6,924 nt of DNA, taken from an uncultured Armatimonadota bacterium. Its GTDB lineage: Bacteria; Armatimonadota; Fimbriimonadia; Fimbriimonadales; Fimbriimonadaceae. The stretch is taken from the NCBI GenBank assembly GCA_946478935.1, contig CAMLEL010000128.1, positions 1 to 6,924 on the forward strand. Reading direction: 5' to 3'. Within the stretch, counting starts at the first letter, position 1, and each line of letters opens with the position of its first letter. Below, in pieces: positions 1-4,637 of the stretch. The position numbers and the translations under genes were made by a program. The notes under the pieces were generated by a model. That model worked only from the letters and a program-made list of their open reading frames with translations. It ran no database searches and was not told where the DNA came from.

Positions 1-409
1 AGTGCCGATGTTCTGGTACGGAATCGGAAACGTGAACTATAGAGGGCAGATGGTCTCCACACCTGGCCTAAACTGTGTGGGAGCTGGCGAGTGCATGTTC
101 AACCCTGGTGGTCAACCTGATTCAGCCGCAACCGGAACATTTGGCTCGACCTGGACTTCTCCGCCGACGGAAACGACCAGCCACCGCGTGTGGAACCCGG
201 GAACGTCATTCGTTCGGGCTGACTCTTCGGCGAAGTTTCGGCGGATCGGTCAAGAGGGTGGCGGCACCATTGCCAACTATCTGACTGACCCATTCCGAAG
301 CTACAACACTGCCAATCGTGGCCTCACCTACACCGGATGTCGTCCGACCGGATTGCCGGCAACTGCACCATTCTACTGGTGCTTCTTCCGGCCGGACCTG
401 GAGCTGTAA
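1..409 (+). CDS. Pseudopilin, C-terminal part (5' end outside window)
   Basis: The frame is open from the left edge (first full codon at base 2) to TAA at 407-409, so the N-terminal prepilin segment lies outside the window. It is identified by alignment with the pilins at 762-1667 and 3346-4263. Shared elements, in order, are a W/Y-G-x-G stretch, a Cys pair followed by FNP (LNCVGAGECMFNPGG), the segment [11 protein letters not shown], a DPF segment, and a C-terminal YWCFFRPD. The two Cys pairs (spacings of 5 and 13 residues) could form disulfides after export. The protein is probably an extracytoplasmic subunit of a type IV pilus-like or type II secretion-like machine. Its stop codon overlaps the start of the following lipoprotein (TAATG), so the two are probably translationally coupled. 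The GTG at base 2 is not taken as a real start. Confidence 0.85.
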   Translation, partial: VPMFWYGIGNVNYRGQMVSTPGLNCVGAGECMFNPGGQPDSAATGTFGSTWTSPPTETTSHRVWNPGTSFVRADSSAKFRRIGQEGGGTIANYLTDPFRSYNTANRGLTYTGCRPTGLPATAPFYWCFFRPDLEL

Positions 410-597
410 TGAAGATCTTAAAGTTCTTGCCCCTTCTTGTCCTTTGCCTTACTGGCTGCGGCTCGGGCGCAGATGAGGAAGCCATTCCTTCCGAAGCAGC
501 CAAGCGAGCCGAATCGAAATTCGAAACTGGCGTCGGTACGTCGGACGCGGCTCCGGCAGCGGGAAGCACCTCGAGCGAAGCCCAGTCAGACCAATAA
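409..597 (+). CDS. Small lipoprotein paired with the upstream pseudopilin
   Basis: A 62-residue protein. ATG at 409 overlaps the pilin stop codon by one base. GGAG at 400-403 is a good Shine-Dalgarno five bases upstream, lying inside the pilin's last codons. An earlier in-frame ATG at 337 would put an unnatural extension before the signal peptide and is rejected. Residues 1-17 form a lipoprotein signal: MK, a leucine-rich core, and lipobox LTGC with the lipidated Cys at 17. The mature part (about 45 residues) is small, polar and probably disordered, rich in Ala, Ser and Glu. It contains ESKFET, resembling NKFET in the lipoprotein at 1671. No catalytic domain is visible and the function is unknown. 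The overlap suggests production in step with the pilin. Confidence 0.8.
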   Translation: MKILKFLPLLVLCLTGCGSGADEEAIPSEAAKRAESKFETGVGTSDAAPAAGSTSSEAQSDQ

Positions 598-605
598 AAA
601 AACGG

Positions 606-641
606 TGGGCCGAAAATTTCGGCCCATCTTTTGGTTTTTCT
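606..641 (+). terminator. Intrinsic terminator after unit A lipoprotein
   Basis: TGGGCCGAAA (606-615) can pair with TTTCGGCCCA (617-626), although the innermost pairs will open to form a loop. The stem is followed by T-rich sequence (627-639: TCTTTTGGTTTTT). It begins 9 bases after the lipoprotein stop codon. Its T-tract overlaps the presumed -35 region of the next promoter. Confidence 0.85.
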
Positions 642-659
642 ACAAAAACCTGCTTTAAT
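631..659 (+). promoter_or_regulatory. Promoter of the 762 pilin
   Basis: There is an extended -10 element, TGC-TTTAAT (651-659), with a weak -35 TTGGTT at 631-636 and a 17-bp spacer. The assignment is supported by position: the leader of the decayed unit has TATAAT at 1940-1945, and both -10 boxes end exactly 59 bases before the CATACAACC arm of the downstream hairpin. The two regions align without gaps, with about 50 of 73 bases identical. Confidence 0.6.
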
Positions 660-717
660 AGCTGCACTGTCGCGCGTTGACTCGCATTTTGTGCATTTAT
701 GTTATAGATCTCTTCGC

Positions 718-764
718 CATACAACCAGATTCTTAAGCGCGCGGCGGGAACAGGAGGTTGTATG
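718..764 (+). promoter_or_regulatory. Leader inverted repeat that can mask the start codon
   Basis: CATACAACC (718-726) is the exact reverse complement of GGTTGTATG (756-764), which contains the last two G of the Shine-Dalgarno AGGAGG (752-757) and the ATG start (762-764). The loop is 29 bases. In mRNA this 9-bp stem would hide the start codon. The same two arms occur at the decayed pilin start (2004-2012 and 2041-2049). The regulatory role is inferred from structure. Confidence 0.6.
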
Positions 765-1667
765 TATCACCCTAATCATCGTCGATCTGCATTTACTCTG
801 ATCGAGTTGCTCGTCGTCATCGCGATCATCGCGATCCTTGCTGCCATTCTCTTCCCGGTTTTTGCACAAGCCAAGGCTGCCGCCAAGAAAACGGCGCACC
901 TGAGCAACATGAAACAGACGGGAACCGCATTTGCCATCTATCTGGCTGACAACGATGACAATATGCCCTCTGCGCACGGCTACATTCGTGGACCGGTCCA
1001 ACCCATCTTTTGGTACGCCTACGGATTCACCTTCCCGAATGGTTGGGCGACGCCCGCCAGCGCTTACCTGGAGGACGAGGACTCCATCGGTTGGGCGAAC
1101 GTGATCATGCCTTACATGAAGAACAAGGACATTCACGAGATGCCCGGTGGTCGGAACCAAACCAATGGCTTCGCGGCCCAAACAGGCAGGCAGCCCTACC
1201 GGGCCAACTTCAATATGAATGGATTTCTCCACCATTGGAGCCACACGGCCATCGAGGCGCCATCCAAGCTGCCGCTACTGTGGCAGGCAAGAGGCGGCCA
1301 AAACAATGAAGGGTTGGCCTTTGCGAATCCCCGCTTGAACTGCTCGACCAGCCAACCAGGCTGTCGGTTCAATCCTTCTGGTCCGCCAAGTCCGAAGGCA
1401 ACGACGGCGGGCGGCCAGTTCTACTTCATCACGTCGGATTCGATGTGGTCCTTCAATCAAGGCTCGATCCAGGTAGCGGCGGACACCTCAGCGCGGTTCG
1501 TCAACTTTGGACGTGGAACGGGCAGTCCGAACAGCACGATTCCGTTCACCAACTTGGGTACGGACGGCAAGTGGGTTGCTGCAACCGGCACTGCCTTCTG
1601 CACATCGCCAGGGACGACAACTGGTTACACCTGCGCATTCCGCCCGGATAACGCATTTGGAGGCTAA
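762..1667 (+). CDS. Pseudopilin (prepilin-type N-terminal methylation domain), unit B
   Basis: A 301-residue protein. ATG at 762 follows AGGAGG by four bases. Residues 1-10 are a short basic leader ending in Ala. Cleavage by prepilin peptidase before F11 would give mature FTLIE..., with the conserved Glu at mature position 5 and a hydrophobic helix to about residue 34. Residues 60-68 hold Y-x-x-D-x-D-D-x-x-P, a pattern shared with the other pilins here. Residues 117-129 hold PYMKNK...PG. The ectodomain has Cys pairs at 194/201 and 280/291 and ends in YTCAFRPD plus a short tail. Where canonical members have a DGH motif near the C-terminus, this one has ADTSARF (239-246). It is likely a surface or periplasmic filament subunit; partner and substrate are unknown. 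The lipoprotein gene starts three bases after its stop codon. Confidence 0.9.
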   Translation: MYHPNHRRSAFTLIELLVVIAIIAILAAILFPVFAQAKAAAKKTAHLSNMKQTGTAFAIYLADNDDNMPSAHGYIRGPVQPIFWYAYGFTFPNGWATPASAYLEDEDSIGWANVIMPYMKNKDIHEMPGGRNQTNGFAAQTGRQPYRANFNMNGFLHHWSHTAIEAPSKLPLLWQARGGQNNEGLAFANPRLNCSTSQPGCRFNPSGPPSPKATTAGGQFYFITSDSMWSFNQGSIQVAADTSARFVNFGRGTGSPNSTIPFTNLGTDGKWVAATGTAFCTSPGTTTGYTCAFRPDNAFGG

Positions 1668-1670
1668 TCC

Positions 1671-1871
1671 ATGAAGAAATATTGGACATTTCTTGCCATC
1701 ACCGTTGGAATCGCGGGCATGGGCTGCTCGGGGGGCCAAGAAGTAACGGATAATCCTCCGCCCGTAACCAGCTCGGACAAGAACAAGTTCGAAACGACCA
1801 TCGATCGGGGAGCAGCAGTTTCCGAAGACGGCGCTCCCAGAACGAAGTCCGGCGACGAAGGCACCGGTTAG
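1671..1871 (+). CDS. Small lipoprotein paired with pilin of unit B
   Basis: A 66-residue protein. ATG at 1671 is preceded by GGAGG at 1659-1663 (7-base spacing), and the Shine-Dalgarno lies within the last codons of the pilin. The N-terminus MKK plus a hydrophobic stretch ends at GMGC, with a presumed lipidated Cys at residue 19. The -3 residue is Gly rather than Leu, so the lipobox is not ideal, but the Cys-Ser-Gly-Gly start of the mature region fits a lipoprotein. The mature 48 residues are hydrophilic and probably unstructured, with NKFET resembling SKFET of the lipoprotein at 409. An intrinsic terminator follows. The function is unknown. Position and tight spacing indicate co-translation with the pilin. 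Confidence 0.8.
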   Translation: MKKYWTFLAITVGIAGMGCSGGQEVTDNPPPVTSSDKNKFETTIDRGAAVSEDGAPRTKSGDEGTG

Positions 1872-1888
1872 AAGCCCGGCATTTCAAT

Positions 1889-1926
1889 GGGCCTTTCGGC
1901 GATTTGTCGAAAGGCCCTTGCATTTT
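1889..1926 (+). terminator. Terminator after unit B lipoprotein
   Basis: GGGCCTTTCG (1889-1898) pairs perfectly with CGAAAGGCCC (1908-1917) around a 9-base loop. The following TTGCATTTT is a modest T-rich tract. This stretch also contains the putative -35 element (TTGCAT) of the next promoter. Confidence 0.75.
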
Positions 1927-1945
1927 CGGGAATCTCGCCTATAAT
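1918..1945 (+). promoter_or_regulatory. Promoter of the decayed unit C
   Basis: A consensus TATAAT at 1940-1945 has TTGCAT at 1918-1923 with a 16-bp spacer. It is homologous by position and sequence to the promoter at 631-659. A perfect 10-bp palindrome, GCACCGGTGC (1950-1959), lies just downstream and could be an operator. The other copy does not preserve it as a palindrome. Confidence 0.6.
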
Positions 1946-2003
1946 GAATGCACCGGTGCGCACCGTTTAGCTATTTGTGCATTAATAGTTTCTTTCTCAT
2001 CGC

Positions 2004-2049
2004 CATACAACCAGTCTCAGGGGCGCATCCGGAATTTGGAGGTTGTATG
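2004..2049 (+). promoter_or_regulatory. Second copy of the start-masking leader inverted repeat
   Basis: CATACAACC (2004-2012) and GGTTGTATG (2041-2049) flank a 28-base loop. The right arm contains the ATG (2047-2049) and half of GGAGG (2038-2042). The arms are identical to those at 718-726 and 756-764, whereas the loops have diverged. This preserves the masking geometry even though the downstream pilin is truncated. Confidence 0.6.
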
Positions 2050-2195
2050 AACAACGATTATCATCGCCGATCAGCATTTGAGTTGATTGAGCCAAATACT
2101 TCTCCGCCACGTTCGTGGATTCGGAGTTCCTTTGAACGCAGGACTTGATTTCCATTTGCGTTCTCGTCACCGCCCAATCTGGGCCCGACAAATAG
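2047..2195 (+). pseudogene. Decayed pseudopilin start (or a derived 33-residue leader ORF)
   Basis: ATG at 2047 has a Shine-Dalgarno (GGAGG) and opens a 33-codon frame ending at TGA 2146-2148. The first 15 codons align without gaps to the pilin at 762: NDYHRRSAFELIE against [13 protein letters not shown], with about 32 of 45 bases identical. Homology then stops abruptly after GAG, so the hydrophobic helix and the whole ectodomain are missing. In another frame just before TAG 2193-2195 the reading is GPDK, which faintly recalls the RPD ending of the other pilins; this may be a C-terminal scrap or chance. The promoter, leader hairpin and following lipoprotein all remain. An internal deletion of a pilin gene is the simplest reading. 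A retained short regulatory ORF is an alternative. Confidence 0.7.
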
Positions 2196-2205
2196 GAGTT
2201 TCCGA

Positions 2206-2412
2206 ATGATTCGAATCGCAATGTTGGGAGTGTCTTCCCTGGTGGTCCTGTGCGCCCTTGGCTGCAGCGGACCCTCCGAGGAAAAGGTTCCCGCGCCAGT
2301 TCAAGCCCCGACCGGCGGCGACGCCATTTCGCCAAGCTCGCCGGGAAGCGGAGCAGCCCCTTCGGCCGCCACTTCGAGCGCGCCGGGAGCGCCGCCTCCG
2401 CCCGGGAATTGA
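2206..2412 (+). CDS. Small Pro/Ala-rich lipoprotein of unit C
   Basis: A 68-residue protein. ATG at 2206 is seven bases after AGGAG (2194-2198). The signal peptide is MIR followed by a hydrophobic core and CALGC, with the probable lipidated Cys at 20. The mature part is low complexity: Pro, Ala, Ser and Gly make up most of it, and it ends APPPPGN. That suggests a flexible tether rather than a folded domain. It sits where the partner lipoprotein of the decayed pilin would be expected, and 35 bases ahead of the intact pilin at 2448, with which it may be cotranscribed. No terminator is visible between them. The function is unknown. Confidence 0.75.
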   Translation: MIRIAMLGVSSLVVLCALGCSGPSEEKVPAPVQAPTGGDAISPSSPGSGAAPSAATSSAPGAPPPPGN

Positions 2413-2447
2413 CACCGTTTCATCACGAACAAATATCGGAGGTTGAT

Positions 2448-3260
2448 ATGAATCGCCGAGCCTTTACGCTCATTGAACTATTAGTCGTTATCGCGATCAT
2501 CGCCATCTTGGCGGCGATCCTCTTCCCTGTCTTTGCCCAAGCAAAAGCTTCGGCCAAGCAAACCGCCGGACTGAGCAACGTCAAGCAGCACATGACGGCG
2601 CTCATCATGTACAACACGGACTACGACGACATCCAGATTCCCAACATTTGGCAGAACCGGGGCGATGGTGAGTGGATCACGTGGATGGAGCTTGTCCATC
2701 CGTACATCAAGAACAAGGACCTGTTCATCGGTCCTGGACAATCGTCGGATCAGGCTGCGTTCGGTCAAAACTGTAACGCGGTACCCGGCGCCAAGGTCAC
2801 CTCGCACTATGCCTACGTGAACTGGATACCCTATTCCTATTGGAACTGGTGGGGAACGGTGATGTTCGCGGGATTCCCGATCGAACCCAATGCTGAAAAC
2901 ACGGCTCCCGGCGGCGCCTGTTACAACTTGCCGGCATGGGCAAGCTGTACGGGCATGACCCGGGTCGAAGATCCAGCCTCGGTTACGTTCTTGGTGCCTG
3001 GCATTATGATCTCGTATCCGCGACCAACCCAGGGAAGCGTCTTCGGCTGGCCCTGCACCACGTTCTTCTCGCCCCAGCATGGACTACCCGATCCAGTCGA
3101 CAAGCGTTACCACCCATTCCGGGATGGCAACAACCATGGTTTGGTCGATGGTCATGCCAAGTGGTTCTCAAGCAAGAACATGAACGGCAATGCGAGCAGA
3201 CCGCACGCCTATGGCGGCGCGAACTACCCGTCCAGTCCGTACATGGTGATTCAACCCTAA
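2448..3260 (+). CDS. Pseudopilin with canonical C-terminal DGH motif
   Basis: A 270-residue protein starting at ATG 2448, with GGAGG at 2438-2442 (5-base spacing). Longer in-frame starts are rejected because they run through the preceding lipoprotein gene out of frame and bury the prepilin leader. The leader is only five residues (MNRRA), then the mature FTLIELLVV helix with Glu at mature position 5. Residues 55-64 give Y-N-T-D-Y-D-D-x-x-I-P, and residues 84-97 give HPYIKNK...GPG. Residues 222-239 contain H-x11-DG followed by HAKW. This resembles the C-terminal H/DG motif of processing-associated pseudopilins (usually H-x9-DG), so this member is closer to the general family than its neighbours. 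Its four Cys (109, 158, 167, 203) are not at the positions used by the other pilins. No lipoprotein follows it. Confidence 0.9.
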   Translation: MNRRAFTLIELLVVIAIIAILAAILFPVFAQAKASAKQTAGLSNVKQHMTALIMYNTDYDDIQIPNIWQNRGDGEWITWMELVHPYIKNKDLFIGPGQSSDQAAFGQNCNAVPGAKVTSHYAYVNWIPYSYWNWWGTVMFAGFPIEPNAENTAPGGACYNLPAWASCTGMTRVEDPASVTFLVPGIMISYPRPTQGSVFGWPCTTFFSPQHGLPDPVDKRYHPFRDGNNHGLVDGHAKWFSSKNMNGNASRPHAYGGANYPSSPYMVIQP

Positions 3261-3268
3261 GAAATGAT

Positions 3269-3291
3269 CCGGCTCAAACACTTTGAGCCGG
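3269..3291 (+). terminator. Strong hairpin after the 2448 pilin, no U-tract
   Basis: CCGGCTCAAA (3269-3278) and TTTGAGCCGG (3282-3291) form a perfect 10-bp stem with a 3-base loop, 8 bases after the stop codon. The following TTGTACTGC is not a good U-tract, so it may attenuate transcription or protect or process the 3' end rather than terminate efficiently. Confidence 0.55.
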
Positions 3292-3305
3292 TTGTACTGC
3301 ATTCA

Positions 3306-3336
3306 GATTCGGACCCGTTACTGGCGGGTCCGAGTC
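3306..3336 (+). promoter_or_regulatory. 12-bp hairpin directly before the 3346 pilin's ribosome binding site
   Basis: Positions 3306-3317 (GATTCGGACCCG) pair with 3325-3336 (CGGGTCCGAGTC). There is one G-U pair and a 7-base loop. The stem ends immediately before GGAGG (3337-3341), five bases... closer to the gene four bases (3342-3345) separate GGAGG from ATG 3346. No convincing promoter is seen between the two hairpins, so it probably acts in a read-through transcript as an intercistronic stabiliser or translation modulator. Confidence 0.5.
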
Positions 3337-3345
3337 GGAGGTCAC

Positions 3346-4263
3346 ATGAATAATCTAGCTAAATGTCGGGCGGCCTTCACGCTCATTGAGCTGTTGGTCG
3401 TGATCGCAATCATCGCAATTCTTGCCGCTATTCTCTTCCCGGTTTTTGCCCAAGCAAAGGAAGCCGCGAAGAAGACAGCAATCCTTTCCAATGTCAAGCA
3501 GCTTGGAACTTCGTTCGCCATGTACAACGCGGACCACGACGACATGATGCCGCTCGCGATTATGCGCTCGGCAACGGGAACCTGGGCCGCCTCGACGGTT
3601 GCCGATGCTCCGGCTGACTGGCGATCGTCGAGTGCCAGCTTCATCGATCGGCACTCATCTCACTGGGCAAATTCACTTCAACCGTACGTGAAGAACTGGG
3701 GTCTATACGAGCTTCCCGGAATGCGGAAGGACAACTTCGGCATCACGACTGGGCTCAAGAAGCCCTTTACTGTCGGCGTCACGATGAATGGGTTGCTGCA
3801 CAGTTGGTCGGCAACCAGCATCGTCGAACCCTCGAGGTTGACCCTAGCCTGGCTGGGTCGCGGCAAGCACAACTATGAAGGGTTTGCGAATGCTCAGCCT
3901 ACGCTTCGGTGTTCGTCTACCGGCTCGTGTCTTTTCAACCCCTCCGGATCTCCAGACTCTGGAGTTGCCGACGGCTCCATTGGTCAATTCGGGCACATCT
4001 TTGGAGTGCCACCTTCGGGAACCCAGTCCTTCTGGGTGTACTCGCAAGGAATCATCACGGCGCGGACGGACACTTCGGCGAAGTTCCGCCGAATTGGCAC
4101 GAACGGGCCAGGCACCGTTCAGAACGTGGACGACCCGTTCGCGACCTATCTTGCCAATGGCGTACCCAGCAGTCGCTGGAACTGCCGACTTGGCACGGCG
4201 ACCGTGGGTTACTGGTGCCAGATGCGGCCAGACTTCACATTCAACTTCAATGACTACAACTAA
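3346..4263 (+). CDS. Pseudopilin (prepilin-type N-terminal methylation domain), unit D
   Basis: A 305-residue protein. ATG at 3346 follows GGAGG (3337-3341). An upstream in-frame ATG at 3283 has no Shine-Dalgarno and would translate through the hairpin region, so it is rejected. The leader [10 protein letters not shown] is cleaved before F11, and the mature FTLIE helix follows. Residues 60-69 carry [10 protein letters not shown], and residues 113-125 carry PYVKN...LPG. Cys pairs lie at 189/195 and 280/291; the second pair is at exactly the same numbers as in the pilin at 762. The ectodomain shares [24 protein letters not shown] and YWCQMRPD with its neighbours, and DTSAKF occupies the place of the canonical DGH motif. 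The lipoprotein gene overlaps its last 14 bases. Confidence 0.9.
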   Translation: MNNLAKCRAAFTLIELLVVIAIIAILAAILFPVFAQAKEAAKKTAILSNVKQLGTSFAMYNADHDDMMPLAIMRSATGTWAASTVADAPADWRSSSASFIDRHSSHWANSLQPYVKNWGLYELPGMRKDNFGITTGLKKPFTVGVTMNGLLHSWSATSIVEPSRLTLAWLGRGKHNYEGFANAQPTLRCSSTGSCLFNPSGSPDSGVADGSIGQFGHIFGVPPSGTQSFWVYSQGIITARTDTSAKFRRIGTNGPGTVQNVDDPFATYLANGVPSSRWNCRLGTATVGYWCQMRPDFTFNFNDYN

Positions 4264-4465
4264 ACTTATACTTGGCCTGCTGGCTTTGGCCTCGGTGATA
4301 TCTGGGTGCGGCCCCGCTCCCGGCGCCGAACTGGAGCCGTCGGCGGATGCCAAGCAGGGAACGGCAGTCGGGCGATTGGGAACGGATCAAGGCGCGGAAG
4401 TGAAAACCGGCGGCGGCCCACCTCAGTCCCAAATGATGAAGAATGAGGTCGAATCTCCTAATTAG
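4250..4465 (+). CDS. Small lipoprotein overlapping pilin of unit D
   Basis: A 71-residue protein in a different frame from the pilin, overlapping its last 14 bases. ATG 4250 is chosen because it begins a proper signal: MTTTK, a hydrophobic stretch, then lipobox ISGC with Cys at 20. The long in-frame extension upstream only shadows the pilin gene. No Shine-Dalgarno is visible before 4250, so translation probably depends on ribosomes arriving from the pilin. The mature 52 residues are hydrophilic and Gly/Glu/Gln/Pro-rich, with no recognisable domain. The function is unknown. The repeated placement behind a pilin argues for a role with the pilin at the membrane. Confidence 0.78.
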   Translation: MTTTKLILGLLALASVISGCGPAPGAELEPSADAKQGTAVGRLGTDQGAEVKTGGGPPQSQMMKNEVESPN

Positions 4466-4477
4466 AGAATCAACCCG

Positions 4478-4486
4478 TGACATAAT
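4478..4486 (+). promoter_or_regulatory. Extended -10 promoter of the SAH riboswitch-ahcY transcript
   Basis: TGACATAAT matches the extended -10 pattern TGnTATAAT at all but one base. Transcription from it would begin near 4493, just before the first base-paired position of the riboswitch (4495). No good -35 is seen, which is common for extended -10 promoters. Confidence 0.55.
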
Positions 4487-4494
4487 GTTGTATA

Positions 4495-4554
4495 GCTGAG
4501 GAGCGCTGCGATCCCAGAACCTGGGACCAGGCTCAGCGAAATGCAACGGCGCTC
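4495..4554 (+). promoter_or_regulatory. S-adenosylhomocysteine (SAH) riboswitch aptamer
   Basis: The sequence has the conserved SAH riboswitch core: GAGGAGCGCTGC (4498-4509), CCAGGCTCAGC (4527-4537) and AACGGCGCTC (4545-4554). P1 is GCTGAG (4495-4500) with CTCAGC (4532-4537), six perfect pairs. A hairpin TCCCAG/CTGGGA (4512-4517/4521-4526) caps the inner helix. GAGCG (4501-4505) pairs with CGCTC (4550-4554) as the pseudoknot. The class binds SAH and excludes S-adenosylmethionine, and it usually precedes ahcY, which is the next gene here. Confidence 0.92.
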
Positions 4555-4590
4555 GTTCCAAGGAAACTTGGGACGGGCGTTGATTGTTTT
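4550..4590 (+). terminator. Riboswitch expression-platform terminator
   Basis: Positions 4550-4562 pair with 4567-4579 (13 pairs, two G-U) around a GAAA tetraloop, followed by TTGATTGTTTT. The 5' arm begins with CGCTC, the same bases as the pseudoknot 3' strand. The two structures are therefore mutually exclusive: SAH-bound RNA should prevent termination and switch ahcY on. A further small hairpin (TTTAGGA 4588-4594 with TCCTAAA 4598-4604) follows. Confidence 0.85.
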
Positions 4591-4637
4591 AGGATGGTCC
4601 TAAACTCGTCGACGGTCGTTCCCTGATGGAGAAGACG

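Noticed and set aside
702..1244. Long minus-strand frames opposite the pilins and ahcY (for example 702-1244, 2481-3080, 5334-5954)
   Set aside because: They mirror the + strand genes' codon pattern, show no recognisable domain and have no sensible start context.
2409..2437. Perfect -35 TTGACA before the 2448 pilin
   Set aside because: The matching -10 (AATATC at 17-bp spacing) is poor and transcription would start after the Shine-Dalgarno; TTGACA also includes the lipoprotein stop codon. Probably chance.
2250..2447. N-terminal extension of the 2448 pilin in the same frame
   Set aside because: It overlaps the lipoprotein at 2206 out of frame, lacks a start signal and would place 66 residues before the prepilin leader. 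ATG 2448 has GGAGG and a normal leader.
2433..2449. Short stem ATATC/GATAT around the Shine-Dalgarno of the 2448 pilin
   Set aside because: Only five A/T-rich pairs; too weak to claim as a version of the start-masking hairpin.
3283..3345. Upstream ATG start for the 3346 pilin
   Set aside because: No Shine-Dalgarno; translation would cross a strong 12-bp hairpin, and the leader peptide would be abnormally long.
3875..4249. Long frame upstream of the lipoprotein at 4250
   Set aside because: This is a shadow of the pilin in another frame; the signal peptide begins at ATG 4250.
4626..4637. Earlier ATG for ahcY
   Set aside because: No Shine-Dalgarno precedes it, and its bases form part of the Shine-Dalgarno for ATG 4638.
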